Source: Fidelibacterota bacterium (GTDB lineage Bacteria; Fidelibacterota; Marinisomatia; SCGC-AAA003-L08; D37C17). Taken from it: a DNA stretch of 7,082 bases. The position numbers and the translations under genes are program-made. Under the pieces are notes generated by a model. The model was not told the DNA's origin. It searched no databases and was given only the letters and a program-made list of their open reading frames with translations. Below, piece by piece: positions 1 through 6,083 of this stretch; position 1 is the first letter of the stretch; each line of letters begins with the position of its first letter. The stretch covers positions 112,625 to 119,706 of the forward strand of contig PAJD01000011.1 in the NCBI GenBank assembly GCA_002705605.1. Reading direction: 5' to 3'.

Positions 1-732
1 CACTCTTCAAATTCAAAAATATTAAAATTTTTTAAATCAAAGTGTATTGGCTTTTTAATGTCTAAAGAAATAAAATATTTAAATATTGATGGTTCTAATG
101 GAGCTGGAGTTATTATTGGTGGTGCAAAAATCTCTACAAAAATTAAAATGATCAACCATTTTTTAAATAAATCTGATGTTATTTTTATAGGTGGTGCAAT
201 GCTTTTTACATTTCTTAAATCACAGAATATTAATATCGGTTTAAGTAAAGTTGAAGATGATATGCTAGATTCGGCTAATGATGTAATAAATAAAGCTAAA
301 AAAATGAATAAAAAAATATTGTTTCCAATAGATTTAGTGTGCACTAGAGATAAGATAGATTCAAATGAAATATTTGTAAAACGTGTTGATAGTCTTGATG
401 ATAATGATATTGGATTAGATATTGGCCCAGAAACTATTAAAATGTTTATAAAAAATTTAAAAGACTTAGATACTGTTATTTGGAATGGTCCTCTTGGATA
501 TTTTGAAAATAAAAATTTTTCTAAAGGAACAATTGAAATTTCAAAGTATTTGAAAACAATAAAAAATATAATTTCTATTATCGGAGGTGGAGATACTGTA
601 GGAGCTATAGAAATGTATGATAATATTCATGGATATACTCATGTATCAACAGGTGGTGGTGCATCATTGAAATTATTAAGCGGTGAGAAATTAAATTTAA
701 CTAAATCTTGGGAGCTATATTCTAATGAATAA
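1..732 (+). CDS. pgk: Phosphoglycerate kinase, 3' part (5' end outside window)
   Basis: Catalyses phosphate transfer between 1,3-bisphosphoglycerate and ADP in cytosolic glycolysis and gluconeogenesis. The frame is open from base 1 and gives 243 residues. Family length is about 390-400, so roughly the first 150-170 residues (most of the N-terminal, 3-phosphoglycerate-binding domain) lie upstream. The ATG at 58 is not the start: the codons before it encode the conserved stretch ending CIGFLM that precedes the nucleotide-binding domain. Visible motifs, in fragment numbering: GGAKIS near 40-45 with the substrate-contacting Lys, LDIGPET near 139-145, WNGPLG near 161-166, the glycine-rich GGGDT near 195-199, and HVSTGGGAS near 214-222 at the nucleotide site. 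All expected C-terminal landmarks are present, so this looks like a functional enzyme. The last 8 bases overlap tpiA, which encodes the adjacent glycolytic step, and the two are probably co-transcribed. Confidence 0.97.
   Translation, partial: HSSNSKILKFFKSKCIGFLMSKEIKYLNIDGSNGAGVIIGGAKISTKIKMINHFLNKSDVIFIGGAMLFTFLKSQNINIGLSKVEDDMLDSANDVINKAKKMNKKILFPIDLVCTRDKIDSNEIFVKRVDSLDDNDIGLDIGPETIKMFIKNLKDLDTVIWNGPLGYFENKNFSKGTIEISKYLKTIKNIISIIGGGDTVGAIEMYDNIHGYTHVSTGGGASLKLLSGEKLNLTKSWELYSNE
711..714 (+). promoter_or_regulatory. Ribosome binding site for tpiA
   Basis: GGAG lies 10 bases before the ATG at 725, inside the end of pgk. The spacing is slightly long but usable. It supports ATG 725 as the tpiA start even though that start overlaps the pgk stop codon. 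Confidence 0.5.
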
Positions 733-1468
733 ATACTGTATTGCAAATTGGAAAATGTATATGGATAAATCAAAAATAGATTCATATTTTGAAGATTTTT
801 TACATAGGGACTTCAACTTGGACTGTAAAGTTGTTTTATGTCCTTCTTCAATTCATATTGATTATGTTAATAAATTAGTTGATAATAATAATAATATAAA
901 TATAGGGTCTCAAGATATATCTGAATTTGAATCTGGTGCATACACCGGTGAGAATTCATTAAATATGATTATTGAATCTAATTGTGATTATTGTATAATT
1001 GGTCACTCAGAAAGAAGACAACTGTTTTCTGAATCTGATGCTAATATAAATAATAAATTGAGATTATTAAACCAAACTAATGTAATACCTATTGTTTGCA
1101 TAGGTGAAACTCTTGATGAAAATGAATCTGGAATCACCAGGCCTGTATTAGAAAATCAGTTAAAAAGAATTTTCAATAATATAGATTTAAATAACAGTAA
1201 AGATTGTATAATTGCATACGAGCCAATTTGGGCAATTGGCACAGGAAAATCTGCTGATATAGAAACTATTTATTCTGTACATAAGTTTTTAAAAAATATT
1301 ATTAATGAAATTAATACAAATAATTGTAATATATGCCTATTGTATGGAGGCAGTGTTAATGAAGATAATGCTGCTGAAATATTAGAAATTAATGAAGTTG
1401 ATGGTTTTTTAATAGGTTCAGCATCTATAATAGCTGATAAATTTTATAATATTTATAACAAATTTTAA
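725..1468 (+). CDS. tpiA: Triosephosphate isomerase
   Basis: Interconverts dihydroxyacetone phosphate and glyceraldehyde 3-phosphate in the cytosol, as a TIM-barrel dimer. The 247 residues match the usual length of about 250. The active-site set is complete: Asn8 and Lys10 in ANWKM, the electrophile His94 in IIGHSERR, the catalytic base Glu166 in AYEPIWAIGTGK (which also forms the mobile loop 6), and the phosphate-gripping YGGSV at 207-211. The last phosphate loop reads IGSAS (230-234) where GGAS is the more common form, a conservative change. The start is ATG 725, at the expected position before the first barrel strand (residues 4-7). It overlaps pgk by 8 bases, implying translational coupling. 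The stop codon at 1466-1468 is shared with the Shine-Dalgarno site of secG, 12 bases before the next gene. Confidence 0.98.
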   Translation: MNKYCIANWKMYMDKSKIDSYFEDFLHRDFNLDCKVVLCPSSIHIDYVNKLVDNNNNINIGSQDISEFESGAYTGENSLNMIIESNCDYCIIGHSERRQLFSESDANINNKLRLLNQTNVIPIVCIGETLDENESGITRPVLENQLKRIFNNIDLNNSKDCIIAYEPIWAIGTGKSADIETIYSVHKFLKNIINEINTNNCNICLLYGGSVNEDNAAEILEINEVDGFLIGSASIIADKFYNIYNKF

Positions 1469-1472
1469 GGAG
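1467..1472 (+). promoter_or_regulatory. Strong Shine-Dalgarno site that fixes the TTG start of secG
   Basis: AAGGAG is formed partly from the tpiA stop codon and lies 8 bases before TTG 1481. The only nearby ATG, at 1473, is followed by a stop after three codons. The spacing and the site therefore pick the TTG as start. Confidence 0.85.
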
Positions 1473-1480
1473 ATGTTAAA

Positions 1481-1840
1481 TTGAACGCTTTATACTATAT
1501 AATATTAGTCTTATTTGTTTTAGTTTGTTTTTTATTGGTAAGCATTATTCTCATGCAATCAAGTAAAACAGGTGGAATGGGTAGTGCTATGACAGGCAAT
1601 GTTTTAAATTCAGCATTTGGTGGTGAAGCAGCTGATAAGCTGCTTGTTCGTACAACTGCAATTTTAGCAGCTCTTTTTATGATTTTTGCTATAACTTTAA
1701 ATGTGATTTCAACTCCTGGTTCTATCAATGTGTCAACGTCAACAAGTGATCCAATATTAGATAGAAATAAACTTGAGGATATTGCACCAGTTATTAATGT
1801 TCCAGTACAAGTTGAAGAAACAAAAAAAGACTCACTTTAG
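1481..1840 (+). CDS. secG: Preprotein translocase subunit SecG
   Basis: Small inner-membrane partner of SecY and SecE that assists SecA-driven protein export. The 119 residues show the family layout: a first membrane helix at about 4-25, the conserved cytoplasmic loop with LMQSSKTGGMGSA (24-36) continuing to SAFGG (44-48), and a second helix at about 54-76. A polar C-terminal tail of about 40 residues, rich in Ser, Thr, Asp and Lys, follows. Tail length varies widely in this family. The start is an unusual TTG chosen by a strong AAGGAG site; the N-terminal sequence then runs straight into the first helix. It follows tpiA by 12 bases and precedes tRNA-Leu by 8. The order pgk-tpiA-secG occurs in many bacteria. 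No promoter is evident in front of it, so it is probably read from the glycolytic operon. Confidence 0.96.
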   Translation: MNALYYIILVLFVLVCFLLVSIILMQSSKTGGMGSAMTGNVLNSAFGGEAADKLLVRTTAILAALFMIFAITLNVISTPGSINVSTSTSDPILDRNKLEDIAPVINVPVQVEETKKDSL

Positions 1841-1848
1841 TCATTAAA

Positions 1849-1933
1849 GCTGAAGTGGTGGAACTGGTATACACGCTGTCTTGAGGGGGCAGTGAGAATA
1901 TTTCTCGTGTGGGTTCAAATCCCGCCTTCAGCA
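1849..1933 (+). tRNA. tRNA-Leu, anticodon GAG
   Basis: An 85-base class II tRNA that folds fully by hand. The acceptor stem is 1849-1855 with 1926-1932 (seven pairs) and the discriminator is A1933. The D stem is 1858-1860 with 1872-1874 and its loop contains GG. The anticodon stem is 1876-1880 with 1888-1892, with GAG at 1883-1885. A long variable arm pairs 1894-1898 with 1902-1906, as expected for Leu. The T stem is 1909-1913 with 1921-1925 and the loop is TTCAAAT. It reads CUC and CUU codons. The 3' CCA is not encoded (CAA follows the discriminator), so CCA must be added by nucleotidyltransferase. It sits 8 bases after secG and 17 bases before the TPR gene, and must be cut out of a transcript shared with mRNAs unless it has its own promoter. 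E. coli also has a tRNA-Leu(GAG) gene, leuU, next to secG. Confidence 0.97.
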
Positions 1934-1938
1934 CAAAA

Positions 1939-1944
1939 AAGGAG
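1939..1944 (+). promoter_or_regulatory. Strong Shine-Dalgarno site that fixes the TTG start of the TPR gene
   Basis: AAGGAG starts six bases after the tRNA 3' end and lies 6 bases before TTG 1951. It rules out the longer reading from GTG 1909, which would place the start codon in the T stem of the tRNA. The leader closely resembles that of secG (AAGGAGAT then TTG). Confidence 0.85.
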
Positions 1945-1950
1945 ATTAGT

Positions 1951-3234
1951 TTGAAAAACATATTTTCATTATTATTTATATTAAATTCATTTTTAATTTC
2001 TAGCGTATCATTTGATGACGTAGAAATGTTGTTTATTTCTGATAGTATTATCGAAGCTCAATCTATGCTTGATTTGGTCGAGGAAAAAGATGAGAAATTT
2101 CATTATTTATCGTATCAAATTTACTATAAGCTTGATGATTTAAATAACGCAAATAAAAGTTTGCAATTAGCGTTAAAAGATAATCCTGATAAGTATGCTG
2201 AAGAAGGGGCTTTGCTTGGCGAACTTATTAATGATTTAAAAAATGTAAGTAAAACTTTATCAAGTGGTTTTGTTTTAGAAGCTATTGAAGAAGCAGAGTT
2301 GCTGCTTAAAAAATATAAAGATAATTCTATCGTTCACTACAGATTAGGTTATGCTTATAAGGAAAACAAAGATTATGATAATGCCATTGTTAATTTTAAT
2401 AAGGCAAAAGAACTAAATCCATACAATTCTTTATATCAAGATGAGATTACATATATAGCTAATTTAGAAATTTTAAAAGGTAAAGAAGCTTATGATGTCA
2501 AAGATTATCAAACTGCACTAGAACATTTTAATATAGCCTTATCTTACGATCCTACAAACACATCAGCAATGTTTAGAATTGGTAATATATATTATTCCAT
2601 CAAAGATTATGTAAAAGCAGCAGAAGTTTTAGAGCAAGGAGTAGAACTACAACCTAAAAATTATAAAGTTCTATATATGATATCTAAATGTTATATAGCA
2701 ATTGATGATAGTGATAAAGCATTGTCTTTTTTAGATAAAGCAATTGATATTAAACCAGATTATACAAAAGCATTTTTTGAGAAGGCTAAATTATATAAAT
2801 CAAAAGGTGATATTGATACAACTGTAAGCATTTTAAATGAACTAATTGATTTAGATTCTGGGTATTATAGAGCATATGAATTATTAATGGATTTGGAAAT
2901 AGGTGCATCTAATCTTGATAATGCAATATCTTATGCTAATAAAGCTTTAAAAGCTAGTCCAGATGCTTATACTATCTTAGCTAGGCTTGCATCAGTTTAT
3001 AACGAAAAATTGGATTTTAATAAGGCTAAAGATAATGCAAAGTTGAGCCTTAAAAATAAAAGAAATTATGCACCGGCTTTGTTTGAGCTTGGTATTGCTG
3101 AAATGAATCTCTGTAATAAGCTGGCTGCAAAAGATGCTTTTACTAAATGTAAAAGAGATAGAAACTACAGAAAAACTGCTACTAACTACTTAAAAACAGA
3201 AAACTTCGATTACTATACAAAGCATTGTGAATAA
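1951..3234 (+). CDS. Secreted tetratricopeptide-repeat protein, function unknown
   Basis: Encodes 427 residues from TTG 1951. The start is set by the AAGGAG site and by the immediate appearance of a signal peptide: Met-Lys-Asn, a hydrophobic core at about 4-18, then SSVS before an acidic mature start near 20-22. I see no lipobox Cys, so it is probably periplasmic or loosely envelope-bound. Most of the rest is helical TPR repeats of about 34 residues, roughly at 45-78, 125-158, 170-203, 204-237, 238-271, 272-305, 306-339, 340-373 and 374-407. Several carry the typical pattern of a small residue at position 8, A at 20 and P near 32 (for example ALSYDP, VELQPKN, AIDIKPD). Such arrays bind peptides or other proteins; the partner cannot be read from sequence. 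The C-terminal repeat is degenerate and basic. No enzymatic domain is visible. A role in envelope assembly is possible but is only inferred from the signal peptide and fold. Confidence 0.85.
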   Translation: MKNIFSLLFILNSFLISSVSFDDVEMLFISDSIIEAQSMLDLVEEKDEKFHYLSYQIYYKLDDLNNANKSLQLALKDNPDKYAEEGALLGELINDLKNVSKTLSSGFVLEAIEEAELLLKKYKDNSIVHYRLGYAYKENKDYDNAIVNFNKAKELNPYNSLYQDEITYIANLEILKGKEAYDVKDYQTALEHFNIALSYDPTNTSAMFRIGNIYYSIKDYVKAAEVLEQGVELQPKNYKVLYMISKCYIAIDDSDKALSFLDKAIDIKPDYTKAFFEKAKLYKSKGDIDTTVSILNELIDLDSGYYRAYELLMDLEIGASNLDNAISYANKALKASPDAYTILARLASVYNEKLDFNKAKDNAKLSLKNKRNYAPALFELGIAEMNLCNKLAAKDAFTKCKRDRNYRKTATNYLKTENFDYYTKHCE

Positions 3235-3262
3235 TTTTATCGTTACAAAGTTATGATAAAAT
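3234..3262 (+). promoter_or_regulatory. Possible RNA hairpin over the HAD start codon
   Basis: Bases 3234-3246 can pair with 3250-3262 around an AAA loop. There are eight continuous Watson-Crick pairs at the base (ATTTTATC with GATAAAAT), then a G-U, one A-U, one T-T mismatch and two closing pairs. The right arm contains the ATG at 3253-3255, and the only weak Shine-Dalgarno-like bases (AAAG, 3247-3250) fall in the loop. No U run follows, so it is not an intrinsic terminator. It is mostly A-U and would be weak. It could be chance in AT-rich DNA. Confidence 0.35.
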
Positions 3263-3933
3263 CTGTTATCTTCGATCTTGATAATACTTTACTTGATTTT
3301 ATGAAAATGAAGTCTGTGTCTATCAATGCTGCAGTAAAAGCAATGATTGATGTTGGAATGGATATAAATCAAGAAGAATCTGTTAATGAAATATTCACTA
3401 TATATGACACTAAAGGATATGAGCATCAGGAAGTATTTAATGAATTTATTATAAATAAAATTGGTAAGATAAATTATAAATACTTAGCTGCAGCTATTGT
3501 TGAATATAAAAAAGCTAAAGAAATATCATTAAACCTTTATCCTGATGTTATCCCAACCCTAAATAAATTATTAAATATGAATTTGAAGTTAGGAATAGTT
3601 TCAGATGCTCCAAGTAGAGAAGCGTGGATGAGATTATATACATTGGAATTACATAATTTTTTTGAAGAAGTAGTTACATTTAATGACACGGGAGTATATA
3701 AACCAGCTAAGGAACCTTTCATTAAAATTTCAGAAAGACTTAGTGCTAATTTAGAAGAATGTATGATGATTGGTGATTGGCCAGAACGAGATATTAAAGG
3801 TGCAGGTCAACTAGGCATGAAGACAGCTTTTGCAAAATATGGAAGCACTGAAGATATTGTAGACTCAGGTGCAGATTATGATTTAGATAGTTTGTCTGAA
3901 GTCATTGATATAATTCATCAAATAAATAAATAA
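3253..3933 (+). CDS. HAD-superfamily hydrolase (probable small-molecule phosphatase)
   Basis: A 226-residue cytosolic Rossmannoid hydrolase with all four HAD motifs. Motif I is FDLDNTL, with nucleophile Asp8 and acid/base Asp10. Motif II is IVSDAP, with Ser117. Motif III is Lys150 in VYKPAKEPF. Motif IV is MIGDWPERDIKGA, with the Mg-binding Asp175 and Asp180. The region between motifs I and II (about 15-95) is helical, as in C1-cap subfamily I members that act on small phosphate esters. The DFMKMK stretch after motif I and the overall layout remind me of the TIGR02253-type HAD hydrolases common in archaea; this is from memory and unconfirmed. The substrate is unknown. The frame is closed by the preceding TAA at 3232-3234, so ATG 3253 is the first usable start. 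The Shine-Dalgarno site is weak. It lies 18 bases after the TPR gene and 2 bases before acpS, so it is likely co-transcribed with both. Confidence 0.92.
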   Translation: MIKSVIFDLDNTLLDFMKMKSVSINAAVKAMIDVGMDINQEESVNEIFTIYDTKGYEHQEVFNEFIINKIGKINYKYLAAAIVEYKKAKEISLNLYPDVIPTLNKLLNMNLKLGIVSDAPSREAWMRLYTLELHNFFEEVVTFNDTGVYKPAKEPFIKISERLSANLEECMMIGDWPERDIKGAGQLGMKTAFAKYGSTEDIVDSGADYDLDSLSEVIDIIHQINK

Positions 3934-3935
3934 CA

Positions 3936-4283
3936 ATGTTATCAATTGGTACAGATATTGTAAAAATTGATAGAATAAAATCACTTTATAAAGATTCAAA
4001 ATTCCTAAATAAAATATTTTCTTCCTTAGAGGTAGAGTATTGTAATAGTCATAAAGAACCGTATATTCATTTAAGCGGTAAGTATGCAGCTAAAGAAGCC
4101 GTTAAAAAGGCTTTATTAAGTGCAAAGATTGTTAAAACTATTAAACTAATTGATATTGAAGTTTTAAATAATAAAGATAAATCTCCTTATATTAAATTAA
4201 TTAACGTTAATAATATAAAATGCAACGTATCAATATCTCATGATGGAGATTACGCTATCGCATTTGTTATAGTAGAAAAATGA
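3936..4283 (+). CDS. acpS: Holo-[acyl-carrier-protein] synthase
   Basis: Transfers 4'-phosphopantetheine from CoA to a serine of apo-acyl carrier protein, activating it for fatty acid and lipid synthesis. The 115 residues are near the usual length of 115-130 for the AcpS type, which works as a trimer. Key motifs are present: IGTDIV at the start with Mg-binding Asp7, the signature SGKYAAKEA (47-55) with Mg-binding Glu54, and the late VSISHD (98-103) with His102, followed by a hydrophobic strand. The start ATG lies only 2 bases after the HAD stop and has no recognisable Shine-Dalgarno site, so translation probably depends on ribosomes finishing the upstream gene. Its TGA stop overlaps the nnr start (ATGA). 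AcpS beside the NAD(P)HX repair gene is a widespread bacterial arrangement; both join CoA- or nucleotide-cofactor maintenance. Confidence 0.96.
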   Translation: MLSIGTDIVKIDRIKSLYKDSKFLNKIFSSLEVEYCNSHKEPYIHLSGKYAAKEAVKKALLSAKIVKTIKLIDIEVLNNKDKSPYIKLINVNNIKCNVSISHDGDYAIAFVIVEK

Positions 4284-5731
4284 TTCCAGTACTTACAAAA
4301 GAGCAAGCATATAAATTAGATAAAGATACCATAGAAAGTGGTTATTTATCACAAAAAGAGCTTATGGATAATGCTGGAAAGGCTGTTGCTCAATTTTTTT
4401 GTGAAAAAATTCAAAATCCATTTTCTAAAACTGTAATTGTTGTTTGTGGCAAAGGTAATAATGGTGGTGATGGAGTTATTGCTCATTCATATCTTAAAAA
4501 ATATAATGTATCATCAAAAATAGTATTTACAGAAAAAAATCACGAGCATTCTAAATTATTAAAAAAATATAAAATATCTACAAGTGATTACTCTATTTAT
4601 AATGATAAAACAAATTTTAGTAAATATGATTGGATAATAGATGGAATATTTGGTATTGGATTATCAAGAAAATTAAATAACAGATATCGCAATTTAATCA
4701 CAAAAATTAATTGCTTTAATATAATCTCTATTGATATGCCATCTGGCGTTTCAGATTCATTAGATGAAACTGTTGTCGTTAATTCTAAGTATACAATAAC
4801 ATTTGGTTTTTCTAAGTTAAGTCATTACATGATTCCGGTTCCTAATATAAAAATAACAGACATTGGATTTCAAAAATTAAATAAATCAACTATTAACAAA
4901 ATAGATGAATATGATGTTAAAGAAATATTAAATCCTATTTCTATAAAAAAAAATATACATAAGAAAAAAACTCAATGTAATATAATTTCTGGTAGTATTT
5001 ATTATCCTGGTGCAGCTTTTTTATGCTCTATGGCAGCAAATAAAACAGGATCAGGATATGTTGCATTATATACTGATTCAAAAAATAATTTAATTCAAAA
5101 TCTTCAAACTTTAATGCCTGAGGTTATTGTTAGAGATTTAGATTTATTTGATTCTAATTCTATAAGTTTCCCAACATTAATTGGTCCTGGAGGACAATTA
5201 ATCCCAACTTCAGAAAATTTAGACAAAACGGCAACTTATGTAATAGATGCCTCGGCTTTAAGTGCTTTTGATGATTTAGAATCAACTATAGAAAATAATA
5301 TTGCTGAAATTCCTAATCAATCAATCATGACACCACATGTAGGGGAATTTAAAATTTTTTTTAAATTTCCTAAAAATAAGAAAATCAATGTAAATGATTT
5401 TAGAAAAATTCAAAAATTAATAGGAACTAGAATAGTGATATTAAAATCTTTTAATACATTTATAATAACATCAGATATGATATATATTCTTAGTAATGGA
5501 CCTAGTCTACTTGCAACAGCAGGAACGGGTGATGTGTTATCTGGAATTTTAGTTAGTCTTTTATCTCAAGGATATAGTAGATTAGAAGCATCAATTCTTG
5601 GAACATATTTACATGCAGAGGCAGCAAACTATTATATGAAGAATATATCTAAAGATGGTATGACAGCATCAGATCTTATTGATTGTATTCCTCATGCATT
5701 TAATGAGCTTAGGAAAGAAAATGAACTTTAA
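4280..5731 (+). CDS. nnr: Bifunctional NAD(P)H-hydrate epimerase / ADP-dependent NAD(P)H-hydrate dehydratase
   Basis: Repairs hydrated NADH and NADPH: the N-terminal YjeF_N domain interconverts R and S forms, and the C-terminal ribokinase-like domain dehydrates the S form using ADP (ATP in some relatives). The 483 residues are slightly short of the usual 490-515. The epimerase half (about 1-215) has GKGNNGGDG (57-65), DGIFGIGLSR (121-130; usually DALFGTGLSR) and DMPSGV (152-157). The dehydratase half (about 225-483) has YPGAA (242-246), GPGG (302-305), TPHVGE (351-356) and TAGTGDVLSG (413-422) with the presumed catalytic Asp418. Departures from the family norm are IHKKKTQ near 226-232, where HKG followed by a Gly is usual, and DASAL (323-327) for DADAL. 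The core ligand motifs remain, so both activities seem likely. The gene overlaps acpS by 4 bases and the VanZ-like gene by 11, implying coupled translation. Confidence 0.95.
   Translation: MIPVLTKEQAYKLDKDTIESGYLSQKELMDNAGKAVAQFFCEKIQNPFSKTVIVVCGKGNNGGDGVIAHSYLKKYNVSSKIVFTEKNHEHSKLLKKYKISTSDYSIYNDKTNFSKYDWIIDGIFGIGLSRKLNNRYRNLITKINCFNIISIDMPSGVSDSLDETVVVNSKYTITFGFSKLSHYMIPVPNIKITDIGFQKLNKSTINKIDEYDVKEILNPISIKKNIHKKKTQCNIISGSIYYPGAAFLCSMAANKTGSGYVALYTDSKNNLIQNLQTLMPEVIVRDLDLFDSNSISFPTLIGPGGQLIPTSENLDKTATYVIDASALSAFDDLESTIENNIAEIPNQSIMTPHVGEFKIFFKFPKNKKINVNDFRKIQKLIGTRIVILKSFNTFIITSDMIYILSNGPSLLATAGTGDVLSGILVSLLSQGYSRLEASILGTYLHAEAANYYMKNISKDGMTASDLIDCIPHAFNELRKENEL
5711..5714 (+). promoter_or_regulatory. 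Ribosome binding site that fixes the start of the VanZ-like gene
   Basis: AGGA lies 6 bases before ATG 5721. It favours this start over ATG 5679, which is further inside nnr and would add 14 residues ahead of the polar-then-membrane N-terminus typical of the family. Confidence 0.65.
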
Positions 5732-6083
5732 ATCTAAAAGTCTATGGTTGTTTATAAGTTATTTATTACTTCTTATATGTAATTCATTTTTATCATTTAG
5801 TATAATTCCATATAAAGATATTTGGAAATATGATAAAGTTATTCATTTTTCTGAATATTTTATATTAGGGTTACTTTATATTAATGCATTATATAATCAA
5901 GATTTAAAGATAAAAAAAATGTACCCTTTGTTATTTATATCGATAATTCCGATTGTTGATGAATCTATACAAATATATGTACCAAATAGAGTCGCTAGTA
6001 TTTATGATGCTTTTTTTGATTATTTAGGATGTTACATGGGTATGAGTTTATATTATTTAATATACAGGTATAAAAATGGATAA
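5721..6083 (+). CDS. VanZ-like small membrane protein
   Basis: A 120-residue inner-membrane protein with about four hydrophobic helices, near 8-29, 42-58, 66-79 and 97-114. The VanZ-family pattern is clear: DKVIHFSEYFILG (38-50), then DESIQ (80-84), an Arg at 90, and DAFFDYLG (96-103), the last three on and around the third and fourth helices. VanZ itself gives modest teicoplanin resistance in enterococci; the molecular role of most chromosomal relatives is unknown. ATG 5721 is chosen because it has AGGA at proper spacing and gives a short MNFKSK head before the first helix. It overlaps nnr by 11 bases and murA by 8, so it is translated in a tightly coupled block. Its place just before murA fits an envelope role, but that is only context. 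Only the partner gene order and motifs support the name. Confidence 0.85.
   Translation: MNFKSKSLWLFISYLLLLICNSFLSFSIIPYKDIWKYDKVIHFSEYFILGLLYINALYNQDLKIKKMYPLLFISIIPIVDESIQIYVPNRVASIYDAFFDYLGCYMGMSLYYLIYRYKNG

Noticed and set aside
58..60. ATG as a complete-gene start for pgk
   Set aside because: The frame is open to base 1 and the upstream codons match conserved phosphoglycerate kinase sequence, so the gene is cut by the window edge.
1495..1728. Minus-strand open frame of 77 codons
   Set aside because: It lies fully antisense to secG, has no ribosome site I can recognise, and looks like no known family.
1841..1848. Promoter for the tRNA in the gap after secG
   Set aside because: Eight bases cannot hold one, and I see no convincing -35/-10 pair in the end of secG beyond the AT-rich background.
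1909..1950. A GTG start giving a 14-residue longer TPR protein
   Set aside because: The start codon and first codons lie within the T arm and acceptor stem of a well-folded tRNA, and TTG 1951 has a strong ribosome site and begins a clean signal peptide.
3234..3262. Intrinsic terminator after the TPR gene
   Set aside because: The hairpin is A-U rich and is not followed by a run of T; the next start codon is inside it.
3537..3722. Minus-strand open frame of 61 codons
   Set aside because: It lies antisense to the HAD gene within conserved motifs of that protein; a shadow frame.
5679..5720. An earlier ATG for the VanZ-like protein
   Set aside because: It has no ribosome site, overlaps nnr by 53 bases, and ATG 5721 has AGGA at good spacing with a typical N-terminus.
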